From an uncultured Clostridia bacterium (GTDB taxonomy: Bacteria > Bacillota > Clostridia > Christensenellales > Borkfalkiaceae), in assembly GCA_945834965.1 (NCBI GenBank), contig CAMAHZ010000050.1, positions 1 through 8,033 on the forward strand: a DNA stretch of 8,033 bases. Direction: 5' to 3'. This document shows positions 1 to 6,595 of this stretch, piece after piece; the first letter of the stretch is position 1, and the number at the start of each line of letters is the position of its first letter. The translations under genes and the position numbers were made by a program. The notes under the pieces were generated by a model, which had not been told where the DNA came from, did not search any database, and saw nothing but the letters and a program-made list of their open reading frames with translations.

Positions 1-271
1 TTACCGAAACAATTACCGCAGGGTACTTTAATTTGGCGAGTTTTTCGTACTTGATAAACTGTATTCCGACTATTGAAATAATACCGCCGACAACGCCTAT
101 TATCTGTTTTTTTACAAAGTAAAGGCTATCCCCATACTGCACCTTGCCGACGTATGAACTCGCCGAATATATCATAATACAGCCGAATACCGCCATTAAA
201 ATAACGCAGACCAACAGCGGTATATCGCCAAAATTTTTACGCCGTTTTTCAGGGTGCAACAGCTCTTTCAT
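1..271 (-). CDS. ftsW: FtsW/SpoVE-type SEDS peptidoglycan glycosyltransferase, N-terminal part (gene continues beyond the left edge)
   Basis: Only the first 90 codons are in the window. The family polymerises lipid II into glycan strands at the septum, paired with a class B PBP such as the one upstream. The visible part has a basic, lysine/arginine-rich cytoplasmic start (residues 1-13). A first membrane segment at about residues 17-38 ends in the family-typical MIYSAS (33-38). A YFVKKQ stretch (51-56) follows, then a second membrane segment at about 57-73 and the start of a third near 83. The ATG at 269-271 is the only sensible start, because an in-frame TGA (275-277) lies two codons upstream. 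It overlaps the end of murD by 23 nt and has no clear Shine-Dalgarno site of its own, so translational coupling to murD is likely. RodA is the alternative SEDS member, but the position after murD in a dcw cluster favours FtsW/SpoVE. Confidence 0.9.
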   Translation of the reverse strand, partial: MKELLHPEKRRKNFGDIPLLVCVILMAVFGCIMIYSASSYVGKVQYGDSLYFVKKQIIGVVGGIISIVGIQFIKYEKLAKLKYPAVIVSV

Positions 272-1613
272 TTTTCAGCCCGTCTACGAACTCGCAGAAT
301 TTTTCACCCCTGTCTTCGAAGTTTGCAAACTCGTCGAAGCTTGCGCTTGCAGGACTTAACAAAACGCTTTGACCGGGCTTTGCTACGTAGTTGGCAAGCC
401 GCACCGCCGCGCCGAAATCGGAGCAAAGCGAGAAGCCGTAATACCCCGTATCTATGGCGGCGTTCATCATCTTAATTCTGTTTTCGCCGTAGATGACGGC
501 GTGCGCCACCCTGCTATTTTGCAAAAACTTAAAGAGCGGCGAATAGTCGTACCCCTTATCTTTACCGCCGAGAAGTAAAACCATAGGCTTTGAAATGCTA
601 TCTACCGCCTTAATGGTTGCGTCTACGTTGGTAGCCTTACTGTCGTCAACGTAGTCTACACCGTTTACTTCGCCCACGAGTTGAATCCTGTGTTTTACAC
701 CCTTGAAAGAACATAACGCCTGACTTGTCTTATAAATATTAAAACCGAACACGGCGGAAACAGCTACGCAGGCAAGTGCGTTATATACGTTATGTATTCC
801 GCCCACCGCCATTTTATCGACGGTAAAATAGGCGTTGCCGTTACAACACACCGTACCGCTATCAACGTACGCGCCGTCGACTCTTTCAGTTGCAGAAATC
901 CATACAACCTTGCCTCTTGTATATTTGGCAAGCTCTCTCACCCTTAAGTCGTCGTAGTTTAGTACGGCGTACTCGCTTTCACGCAGGGTACGGATTAACT
1001 TGCTCTTTAAATAGACGTAGTTTTCCATATTGTAGTGGCGGTTTAAATGGTCTTCTGTAATATTCAAAATTACCGCCGCGTGCGGTCTTAAGCTGAACAG
1101 CGTTTCAAGCTGAAAGGAAGATATCTCGACGATAGCAAAATCTTCAAAGGTCAAGTCTTCAACCACGTTTATAAGCGGATTGCCGTAATTTCCGCAAGGA
1201 ACGCTGTTTTTACCGTTGCTTTTAAACACTTCGTCAAGCATAGAAACGGTCGTAGTCTTGCCGTTCGTACCCGTCACCGCTACAGCCGTTGCCCTTAGAT
1301 AGAGCGACGCAAGCTCTTCTTCACCCAAAATCGCCTTACCCTGCTTGCGGAAGGACACGGCAAGTTGATTGTCTATGGGAATACCCGGGCTTAAAACTAA
1401 GATATCACATATATTTATTGCGTCGGTCAACCTTTCCGCATCGACGATTATCGCCCCTTTACCCTGCAAAACTTTCATAGTCTGCGCAACTTTATCGCTT
1501 ATAACGTCGTCGTAGGCATAGACTACCGCACCGCGCTTTAATAAAAAGTTTACGCACCCTTCACCCGAGCGTGACAGCCCCGCCACCAAAAACTTTTGAT
1601 TGCCGAAATACAT
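249..1613 (-). CDS. murD: UDP-N-acetylmuramoyl-L-alanine:D-glutamate ligase (MurD)
   Basis: Cytoplasmic ATP-dependent ligase that adds D-glutamate to UDP-MurNAc-L-Ala, the second amino-acid addition in peptidoglycan precursor synthesis. At 454 residues it has normal family length. The N-terminal Rossmann-like domain opens with VAGLSRSGEG (10-19). The central Mur ligase domain carries the ATP loop VTGTNGKTTT (113-122), GNYGNP (141-146), EISSFQLE (163-170) and NITEDHLNRH (184-193). Lys205 aligns with the carbamylated lysine of the family. The C-terminal domain has DDSKATN (323-329), GGKDKG (349-354) and the MurD hallmark SPASASFDEF (420-429) followed by NFEDRG (431-436), which separates it from MurC, MurE and MurF. 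The ATG start lies 6 nt after the mraY stop. The Shine-Dalgarno sequence GAGGTG overlaps that stop, which suggests coupled translation. Its 3' end overlaps ftsW. Confidence 0.97.
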   Translation of the reverse strand: MYFGNQKFLVAGLSRSGEGCVNFLLKRGAVVYAYDDVISDKVAQTMKVLQGKGAIIVDAERLTDAINICDILVLSPGIPIDNQLAVSFRKQGKAILGEEELASLYLRATAVAVTGTNGKTTTVSMLDEVFKSNGKNSVPCGNYGNPLINVVEDLTFEDFAIVEISSFQLETLFSLRPHAAVILNITEDHLNRHYNMENYVYLKSKLIRTLRESEYAVLNYDDLRVRELAKYTRGKVVWISATERVDGAYVDSGTVCCNGNAYFTVDKMAVGGIHNVYNALACVAVSAVFGFNIYKTSQALCSFKGVKHRIQLVGEVNGVDYVDDSKATNVDATIKAVDSISKPMVLLLGGKDKGYDYSPLFKFLQNSRVAHAVIYGENRIKMMNAAIDTGYYGFSLCSDFGAAVRLANYVAKPGQSVLLSPASASFDEFANFEDRGEKFCEFVDGLKNERAVAP

Positions 1614-1619
1614 AACACC

Positions 1620-2564
1620 TCACAAAAACAGCAATAAAAAACAACCGCAAATTGCAGTTATAATCGAATAGAGATACGAAATTTTACATTCCGTAAGCCC
1701 CTTCATTTGTAGGTGATGGTGCAAAGGCGCCATTAATAACACCCTTTTACCCGTCCTTTTATAGTATATTACCTGAACTATTACGGATATGCCGGACGCA
1801 ACAAAAGTAATTCCCAAAATGGGAAGATAAAGCGAGTTATTTGAAAAAACGGTTATACAGGCAATAAGCCCGCCAAGCGCAAGCGAGCCGGTATCCCCCA
1901 TAAACAACGACGCCTTGTTGGTGTTAAATACTAAAAACGCCGCAATCGCCCCAACGGCGACGAAACAAATCCCCGACAAACTCTGCCCATTAACTGCGAG
2001 AATTATGCCCATGAACACCATATAGACGAGACTTACTCCGCCTGCAAGCCCGTCAAGCCCGTCGGTTAAATTTACGCAGTTTACCGTTGCGATAAAGACT
2101 AAAATTACAAACGGAATTACGCCCCAGCTTATATTAAAATTTAGTCCGCCGCTAAACGGCACGTTTAAATAGGTTATTTCGTTTATATAGCAAAATATTG
2201 CGGCAATTATTGCGATTGCAAGTTGAAACAATATCTTTTGATAGGGCTTTAATCCTTCGTTTTCGCGGCGGTAGACCTTTAAAAAATCGTCTAAAAACCC
2301 CACGAGCATAAACCCTGCAACGATAATAAGCGTAAGGTTGACTACCCTGTCCGAAAACCTGTAGATAACTACGCAGACGATAATTATCGCCGAAATAATT
2401 GCAAGCCCGCCCATGGTAGGCGTGCCTTTTTTGTTATAATGCTCCTTGACGTATCCAAGTATATACTGCCCTGCTTTAAGTTTTTTTAAAAGCGGTAAAA
2501 TGGCAAATGTCAGTAAAAGCGAAACGGCAAATCCGCATAGAGCATAAACGACGTAATTCTTCAT
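1620..2564 (-). CDS. mraY: Phospho-N-acetylmuramoyl-pentapeptide-transferase (MraY, lipid I synthase)
   Basis: Integral membrane enzyme that transfers phospho-MurNAc-pentapeptide from UDP to undecaprenyl phosphate, giving lipid I on the inner face of the membrane. From the ATG at 2562-2564 it has 314 residues and about ten hydrophobic segments. Family motifs are all present: KKGTPTMGG (45-53), the DD pair in FLDDFLK (90-96), NLTDGLDGLA (165-174), GDTGSLALG (223-231) and the histidine loop APLHHHLQ (279-286). The reading frame stays open to a TTG at 2591. I prefer the ATG because it has a GGGTG-type ribosome site (2575-2579) about 10 nt upstream, while the TTG has none and sits inside a hairpin. 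MraY N-termini also normally go almost directly into the first membrane helix. It lies between murE (43-nt gap) and murD (6-nt gap). Confidence 0.96.
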   Translation of the reverse strand: MKNYVVYALCGFAVSLLLTFAILPLLKKLKAGQYILGYVKEHYNKKGTPTMGGLAIISAIIIVCVVIYRFSDRVVNLTLIIVAGFMLVGFLDDFLKVYRRENEGLKPYQKILFQLAIAIIAAIFCYINEITYLNVPFSGGLNFNISWGVIPFVILVFIATVNCVNLTDGLDGLAGGVSLVYMVFMGIILAVNGQSLSGICFVAVGAIAAFLVFNTNKASLFMGDTGSLALGGLIACITVFSNNSLYLPILGITFVASGISVIVQVIYYKRTGKRVLLMAPLHHHLQMKGLTECKISYLYSIITAICGCFLLLFL

Positions 2565-2579
2565 AGTAAAATCACACCC

Positions 2580-2596
2580 AACGCTTAACAAGCGTT
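2580..2596 (-). other. Inverted repeat (hairpin) in the murE-mraY gap
   Basis: The sequence shows a perfect 7-bp inverted repeat, AACGCTT and AAGCGTT, with a 3-nt loop. In the mRNA it folds directly upstream of the GGGTG ribosome site of mraY and 15 nt before its ATG. No U-tract follows that would make it an intrinsic terminator. It could influence mraY translation or protect or process the message; that is inference. Confidence 0.5.
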
Positions 2597-2607
2597 ACGC
2601 AAAATTA

Positions 2608-4044
2608 TTATCCTATTAATTTTTTAATGACGGCGCTATCGTTATAACTGTGTTTAACGCCCATAATCTCTTGATAGTTTTCCCCACCCTTACCTGCAAC
2701 GAGTAAAATATCTTCTTCGTCCAAAAGGTTTAAGGCGTACTCGATAGCGACTTCCCTGTCGCTTATAGCCACGTACTTTCCCCCAGCCTTTTTTACGCCT
2801 TCTTCAATTTGAGAAATAATAGAGTACGGGTCTTCATATCTGGGGTTATCGGAAGTTATTATCACGAAATCGGCAATTTTTGCGGCAATTTCGCCCATAA
2901 TAGGTCGTTTGCCCCTGTCCCTGTTGCCGCCGCACCCAAAAAGGCAGTACAGGTTGCCTTCGCATAAATTGCTAAGCGAAGTTAATGATTTTTCCAAACC
3001 GTCGGGCGTATGCGCAAAGTCTACGAACACTTGACCGCCGTTATATTTCGCCACCCTTTCCAACCTACCTGAAACGCTTTTTAGCTCTTTTAGTCCTTCG
3101 GCAATAATCTCTATCCCAACTCCGAGCGCTTTAGCGCAGGTTGCGGCGGCGAGCGCGTTATAGATATTATACCTTGCAGGCATATTCAGCTTCACGTCGT
3201 ACAGCTCGTCGGAAAGGTTAATTACAAACGTGCTGCCGTCTAAGTTTTCTACGATATTCACCGCAAACGAATCGGCAGGATTATCTAATGCATAGGTCAG
3301 ACAATCGGGGTTTGCCTGCATAATTTTAATGCCGAGCCCGTCGTCGGAATTGACTATTATTTTTTCGCATCTACCCCTTTCAAACAGCTTAAGTTTACTC
3401 AAGGAGTAGCTCTTCATATCCTTAAAAAAGTCCAAATGGTCCTGAGTACAGTTTGTAAATATCCCTGCCGCAAAATGCAAGCCGTACACCTTATCGTAAT
3501 ATAGCGCGTGGGCAGAAACTTCCATAAATACGTATTCCACGCCGCTTGCAACCATATCGGCAAACACACCGTGCAGACATATTGCGTCCGGCGTTGTGAG
3601 CTCCGGTGCAATAAATATATCTCCGTATGCTATACCTAAAGTGCCTATTATGCCCGTTTTACTACCGTTTTTGTCGAATATGCTTTTAAGCATATAGCAA
3701 GTGGTAGTTTTACCGTTAGTACCCGTCACGGCGACAATCTTTAATTTTTTGTCCGCATACCCGTAATAGGCACGGGCAATACGGGCAACCGCACCCCTGC
3801 CGTCCTTTACGATTACGCATGGCACGGGACATCTTTCTACCCTTTCGCACACTACCGCCGCCGCACCGTTATTTACGGCTTTTTCAATATGCTCGTTCAA
3901 ATCGAAGTTAGCGCCTTTATAAGCTATGAACAAATTACCTTTACTTACCGTATCCGGGTCGGTAGCCAACCCGTTTATTTCAACATCTAATTCACCCGTC
4001 ACCTTTTCGCATTGTAAATCTTTTATAAGTTCACTAAGCTTCAT
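2608..4044 (-). CDS. murE: UDP-N-acetylmuramoyl-L-alanyl-D-glutamate:2,6-diaminopimelate ligase (MurE)
   Basis: Cytoplasmic ATP-dependent ligase that adds the third stem-peptide residue to UDP-MurNAc-L-Ala-D-Glu. It has 478 residues, normal for the family. Visible motifs are ATP loop VTGTNGKTTT (106-115), TTPD (150-153) and EVSAHAL (175-181), then DHLDFF (202-207). Lys217 is in the position of the carbamylated lysine. FGCGGNRDRGKRP (369-381) is typical of MurE. Substrate choice is readable: DNPR (399-402) and GKGGENYQ (451-458) match the residues that bind meso-diaminopimelate in known MurE enzymes, whereas lysine-adding enzymes lack the arginine. The cell wall is therefore probably of the meso-DAP type. 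The ATG is preceded by GGGAGG (4057-4062) with a 12-nt spacer. The gap to the upstream PBP gene is 36 nt. No murF follows; mraY is next. Confidence 0.97.
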   Translation of the reverse strand: MKLSELIKDLQCEKVTGELDVEINGLATDPDTVSKGNLFIAYKGANFDLNEHIEKAVNNGAAAVVCERVERCPVPCVIVKDGRGAVARIARAYYGYADKKLKIVAVTGTNGKTTTCYMLKSIFDKNGSKTGIIGTLGIAYGDIFIAPELTTPDAICLHGVFADMVASGVEYVFMEVSAHALYYDKVYGLHFAAGIFTNCTQDHLDFFKDMKSYSLSKLKLFERGRCEKIIVNSDDGLGIKIMQANPDCLTYALDNPADSFAVNIVENLDGSTFVINLSDELYDVKLNMPARYNIYNALAAATCAKALGVGIEIIAEGLKELKSVSGRLERVAKYNGGQVFVDFAHTPDGLEKSLTSLSNLCEGNLYCLFGCGGNRDRGKRPIMGEIAAKIADFVIITSDNPRYEDPYSIISQIEEGVKKAGGKYVAISDREVAIEYALNLLDEEDILLVAGKGGENYQEIMGVKHSYNDSAVIKKLIG

Positions 4045-4056
4045 TATAGTTTATTG

Positions 4057-4062
4057 CCTCCC
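4057..4062 (-). promoter_or_regulatory. Shine-Dalgarno site of murE
   Basis: On the coding strand this reads GGGAGG, 12 nt before the murE ATG. It is a strong match with slightly long spacing. A possible 5-bp stem, GACGG with CCGTC and a 10-nt loop (4063-4082), spans the PBP stop codon and ends right next to this site. Confidence 0.6.
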
Positions 4063-4080
4063 GACGGAAGTTTTAACCCG

Positions 4081-5820
4081 TCACTCATACCTATTAATAT
4101 TTTTGATTTTTATGATATCTTCAAAGATTTCTTTAGCAACGGGCGCCGCTACCGCACTACCGTAATACGTACCCTGCGGCTCGTCTACGATAATTAGGGC
4201 TAAATATTTAGGACTATCGGAAGGGAAGAACCCGACGAACGACGACACGTACTTGCCTGCCGCAATATGACCGTTTTCAAATTTTTGTGCCGTACCCGTC
4301 TTGCCGCCTACCTTATACCCTTCTATGTACGCCCTTTTACCGCTACCTTCAGTAACCACGCCTTCAAGCATTTCGGCAAGCAAAGCCGAAGCCTTTTCGC
4401 TTATAACCCTGTTTTTAACCGTAGGCTCATACACAGAAATCGTCTTACCGTCGCTTAAAGCCGTTTCCTTTAAAAGGTGCGGCGTATAGTAAACACCGCC
4501 GTTCACCGCCGCGGCGGCGGCACAAGCAAGCTGGAGTCCGCTTACAGCAATCGTCTGTCCAAAGCCTATTCGGGCTAAATCACAGTCTTTTACAAGCGAT
4601 TGTGCAAGCAACAGCCCTGCAGCTTCACCACTAAAATCAATACCCGTCGTATTACCCAACCCGAAAGCGTGCAGATACTCGTAAAACGTATCCGTACCGA
4701 GCATAAGGGCTATATCCGTAAAGCATGGGTTACAACTGTTATTAAGCGCTTTGGAAAGCGTTTGGTTAGAATGTTTTCCGTTTGCGTGGTCCGACCAACA
4801 CTTAATAGTCGTTCCGTCCACTATTCTCGTTCGACTGCCGTTAAACACGTAAGTAGGTGAAAACGCCTTAGGATTACCCTTTACGTACTCTTCTAAGTTT
4901 GCCGCCGCCGTGACAATTTTAAAAGTCGAACCGGGTTCATAAATATCGCTGACAAGGCAGTTTCTCGACTCTGCGTTTAGTCTGTCCGCGTCGTCTCTCG
5001 GAATTTCGTTGAGATTGTAGGAAGGATAGTTGACCATAGCCAAAACGTCGAAATTAGACGGGTCAAGCACTATGCAGGACACCTTTTTAGCACCCGACGA
5101 GTTATAAACGTTACGCATAGCACGCTCGGCGGAGAGCTGAATTTCCAAATCAATCGTCAGCTTTAAGTTATCGCCTGCAATCGCTTGCTTATACACAATT
5201 TGGGTATTTTCCGTCTCTACGCCTACGATATCCGTCGTGTAGGATATTTCCCCGTTTGTTCCGCAGAGAAGGTTTTCGTAGTACTTTTCAATGCCCGTAA
5301 GCCCCATACCGTCGGATGCAGTAAAGCCCAACACCTGACAGAGCAAGTCGTTATAGGAATAAGTTCTTGCGTTATCACGTGAATAATAAACGCCTGCAAG
5401 CCCTAAAGAAACGAGTTTTTCAATGCTTTCTTTTTCAACTTGCTTGGCAACGGTTACTTCCGACATATTCTTCTTATTCAACTTCTCTAAAAGCGTCTGC
5501 GGGTCTATTCCCAACACCGCGGAAAGTTCAATCGCACATTTTTCCTTAGACACGACGGCGTTTGGGCGAACGAACACCCTGTACGTCGTTTTGTTGCCGA
5601 CAAGCAGCGTACCGTTCCTGTCGTAAATTACGCCGCGCGGCGCAACTATAGGAATTTCCCTGTTCCACTGGTCGGTTGCTCGCAGGGTCAATTCTTTGCC
5701 CCAAACCACCTGAACGTAGAAAAATCTTGCGATAATAATGCAAAAAATAAAGGTTATTATCAGTACTACTGACAATAACCTCTTTTGTAAAACAGTTATA
5801 GAAAAACCTTGTTCTTTAAT
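4081..5820 (-). CDS. ftsI: Class B penicillin-binding protein, septal transpeptidase (FtsI/SpoVD type)
   Basis: Membrane-anchored D,D-transpeptidase that crosslinks septal peptidoglycan, normally partnered with FtsW. With the start I propose (AUU at 5818-5820) it has 579 residues. Layout: a short cytoplasmic tail ending in QKRLL (12-16); one membrane anchor at about 17-33; the dimerisation-domain signature RGVIYDRNG (62-70); and the transpeptidase domain with active-site STFK (298-301), SCN (362-364) and KTGTAQ (507-512). It ends about 67 residues after that last motif, so there is no PASTA domain. Cys341 and Cys363 flank the active-site region as in SpoVD proteins, and Cys366 is nearby. The nearest conventional start, TTG at 5773-5775, would remove the whole cytoplasmic tail including the conserved KRLL and has SD-like bases only 3 nt away. 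It could equally be named spoVD; as the only PBP in this cluster I infer a division role, with less certainty about the symbol. Confidence 0.93.
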   Translation of the reverse strand: MKEQGFSITVLQKRLLSVVLIITFIFCIIIARFFYVQVVWGKELTLRATDQWNREIPIVAPRGVIYDRNGTLLVGNKTTYRVFVRPNAVVSKEKCAIELSAVLGIDPQTLLEKLNKKNMSEVTVAKQVEKESIEKLVSLGLAGVYYSRDNARTYSYNDLLCQVLGFTASDGMGLTGIEKYYENLLCGTNGEISYTTDIVGVETENTQIVYKQAIAGDNLKLTIDLEIQLSAERAMRNVYNSSGAKKVSCIVLDPSNFDVLAMVNYPSYNLNEIPRDDADRLNAESRNCLVSDIYEPGSTFKIVTAAANLEEYVKGNPKAFSPTYVFNGSRTRIVDGTTIKCWSDHANGKHSNQTLSKALNNSCNPCFTDIALMLGTDTFYEYLHAFGLGNTTGIDFSGEAAGLLLAQSLVKDCDLARIGFGQTIAVSGLQLACAAAAAVNGGVYYTPHLLKETALSDGKTISVYEPTVKNRVISEKASALLAEMLEGVVTEGSGKRAYIEGYKVGGKTGTAQKFENGHIAAGKYVSSFVGFFPSDSPKYLALIIVDEPQGTYYGSAVAAPVAKEIFEDIIKIKNINRYE

Positions 5821-5828
5821 TGTTATTT

Positions 5829-5832
5829 CCTC
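5829..5832 (-). promoter_or_regulatory. Shine-Dalgarno site that supports an AUU start for the PBP gene
   Basis: The coding strand reads GAGG, followed by 8 nt and then ATT at 5818-5820. This is ideal spacing for initiation at that ATT and too far (over 50 nt) from the TTG at 5775. The site lies in the 23-nt gap after the stop of the ftsL-like gene. No ATG, GTG or CTG codon occurs in the PBP frame between this site and the TTG. Confidence 0.55.
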
Positions 5833-5843
5833 AATAAATTTTA

Positions 5844-6575
5844 TTAGCCAACTAAGCTATATAAAGCGTCTGCCACGCTTGCGTTTACGCCTGCCGTTGC
5901 GCCCCTTAAGGTATTCAAACCTGCTTGCGCCTTATTAATCTTGTCTGCAATCTGAGAAACGCTTGACTGAATTTCGGCGTTAATGCCTGCGATATCGGAA
6001 TTAAGCTGAGCGATATCGGTGTTAAGGTTTGCAATTATGGTTGCGTTGATAATGATAAGCGTAATCAAGGATACCACTACCGCAACGAGCACGATAAGCA
6101 TCGTCTTTTGCTTTTTTGAAAGTGAAAAACGTTCGCTCTGCACGCTATCGGTTTCCACGTCTGCACAATCAACCGTTCTGTACTGAATGGTTGCAGCCGT
6201 AGGACGAAGGTCCTCGTTTTCTTCTTCTGCGCTTGCTTCGCTTACAATCGTAGCGTCTGCCACAAAACGCTGATTGATGGGATTATCCGCACGGAAAATA
6301 GCAGCGTCAGCACGGGCGTTTTGTACGAGATAGGGCTCTGCCTGAACGGGCTGAGCGACCTGTACGGGCTCCTGAACGGGCGTAGCACAGTTTTGATTGA
6401 ATATATCCTCTATCTTGTTGTTAGGATTAATAAGCCTTGCATAATTGTCCTTAATGCGGGCGTTATGTTCGTCTTCTGCTTCGTATTCGGAACGAGTAGG
6501 CACCGCAAAGGGCACGTTATTAGTCCTATTTAATTCGGATGTACGTCTTTCTAAAACGGGTGTATCGACTGCCAT
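5844..6575 (-). CDS. FtsL-like single-pass membrane protein with long cytoplasmic domain and coiled coil
   Basis: This gene sits exactly where ftsL lies in dcw clusters, between rsmH and the PBP. The product (243 residues) is bitopic. Residues 1-157 form a polar region rich in Glu, Asp, Ala, Gln, Asn and Pro, including a PVQ-repeat segment (about 66-77), with no domain I recognise. A basic patch, SKKQK (153-157), precedes one membrane segment (about 159-181), consistent with the N-terminus inside. An outer region (184-243) has hydrophobic residues in heptad spacing, as expected of a coiled coil. FtsL/DivIC proteins share this tail-membrane-coil plan but are usually only about 100-130 residues, so most of the extra length is the cytoplasmic part. 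The ATG at 6573-6575 is chosen because AAGGAG (6584-6589) lies 8 nt upstream; a GTG at 6582-6584 falls inside that site. Function as FtsL rests on position and topology, not on sequence identity. Confidence 0.85.
   Translation of the reverse strand: MAVDTPVLERRTSELNRTNNVPFAVPTRSEYEAEDEHNARIKDNYARLINPNNKIEDIFNQNCATPVQEPVQVAQPVQAEPYLVQNARADAAIFRADNPINQRFVADATIVSEASAEEENEDLRPTAATIQYRTVDCADVETDSVQSERFSLSKKQKTMLIVLVAVVVSLITLIIINATIIANLNTDIAQLNSDIAGINAEIQSSVSQIADKINKAQAGLNTLRGATAGVNASVADALYSLVG
5985..6026 (-). repeat. Tandem 21-nt repeat encoding near-identical coiled-coil heptads
   Basis: Within the ftsL-like gene, two consecutive heptads read LNTDIAQ and LNSDIAG, and a weaker third copy reads INAEIQS (to about 5964). 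At the DNA level the 10-mer GCGATATCGG occurs at 5989-5998 and again at 6010-6019, exactly 21 nt apart. This looks like growth of the coil by short tandem duplication. Confidence 0.65.
6341..6380 (-). repeat. Short proline-valine-glutamine repeat in the cytoplasmic domain of the ftsL-like gene
   Basis: On the plus strand CCTGAACGGG occurs at 6341-6350 and 6371-6380, with a one-base variant, CCTGTACGGG, at 6359-6368. They encode three PVQ units spaced 4 and 6 residues apart. The composition suggests an unstructured linker. Confidence 0.55.
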
Positions 6576-6583
6576 TGTTGTCA

Positions 6584-6589
6584 CTCCTT
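6584..6589 (-). promoter_or_regulatory. Shine-Dalgarno site of the ftsL-like gene
   Basis: The coding strand reads AAGGAG, 8 nt before the ATG at 6575. It decides the start, since the alternative GTG (6584) uses the last base of this site as its first base. Confidence 0.75.
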
Positions 6590-6595
6590 ATCACA

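Noticed and set aside
1011..1062. MurD motif NITEDHLNRH with Asn where many MurD proteins have Asp
   Set aside because: From memory this variant occurs in other clostridial-type MurD proteins, and the flanking catalytic residues are intact, so it is not evidence of loss of function.
2565..2591. TTG at 2591 as the mraY start
   Set aside because: It has no ribosome site and lies inside the hairpin; the ATG at 2564 gives the usual MraY N-terminus.
2580..2596. Intrinsic terminator between murE and mraY
   Set aside because: The stem is only 7 bp and is not followed by a U-tract in the direction of transcription.
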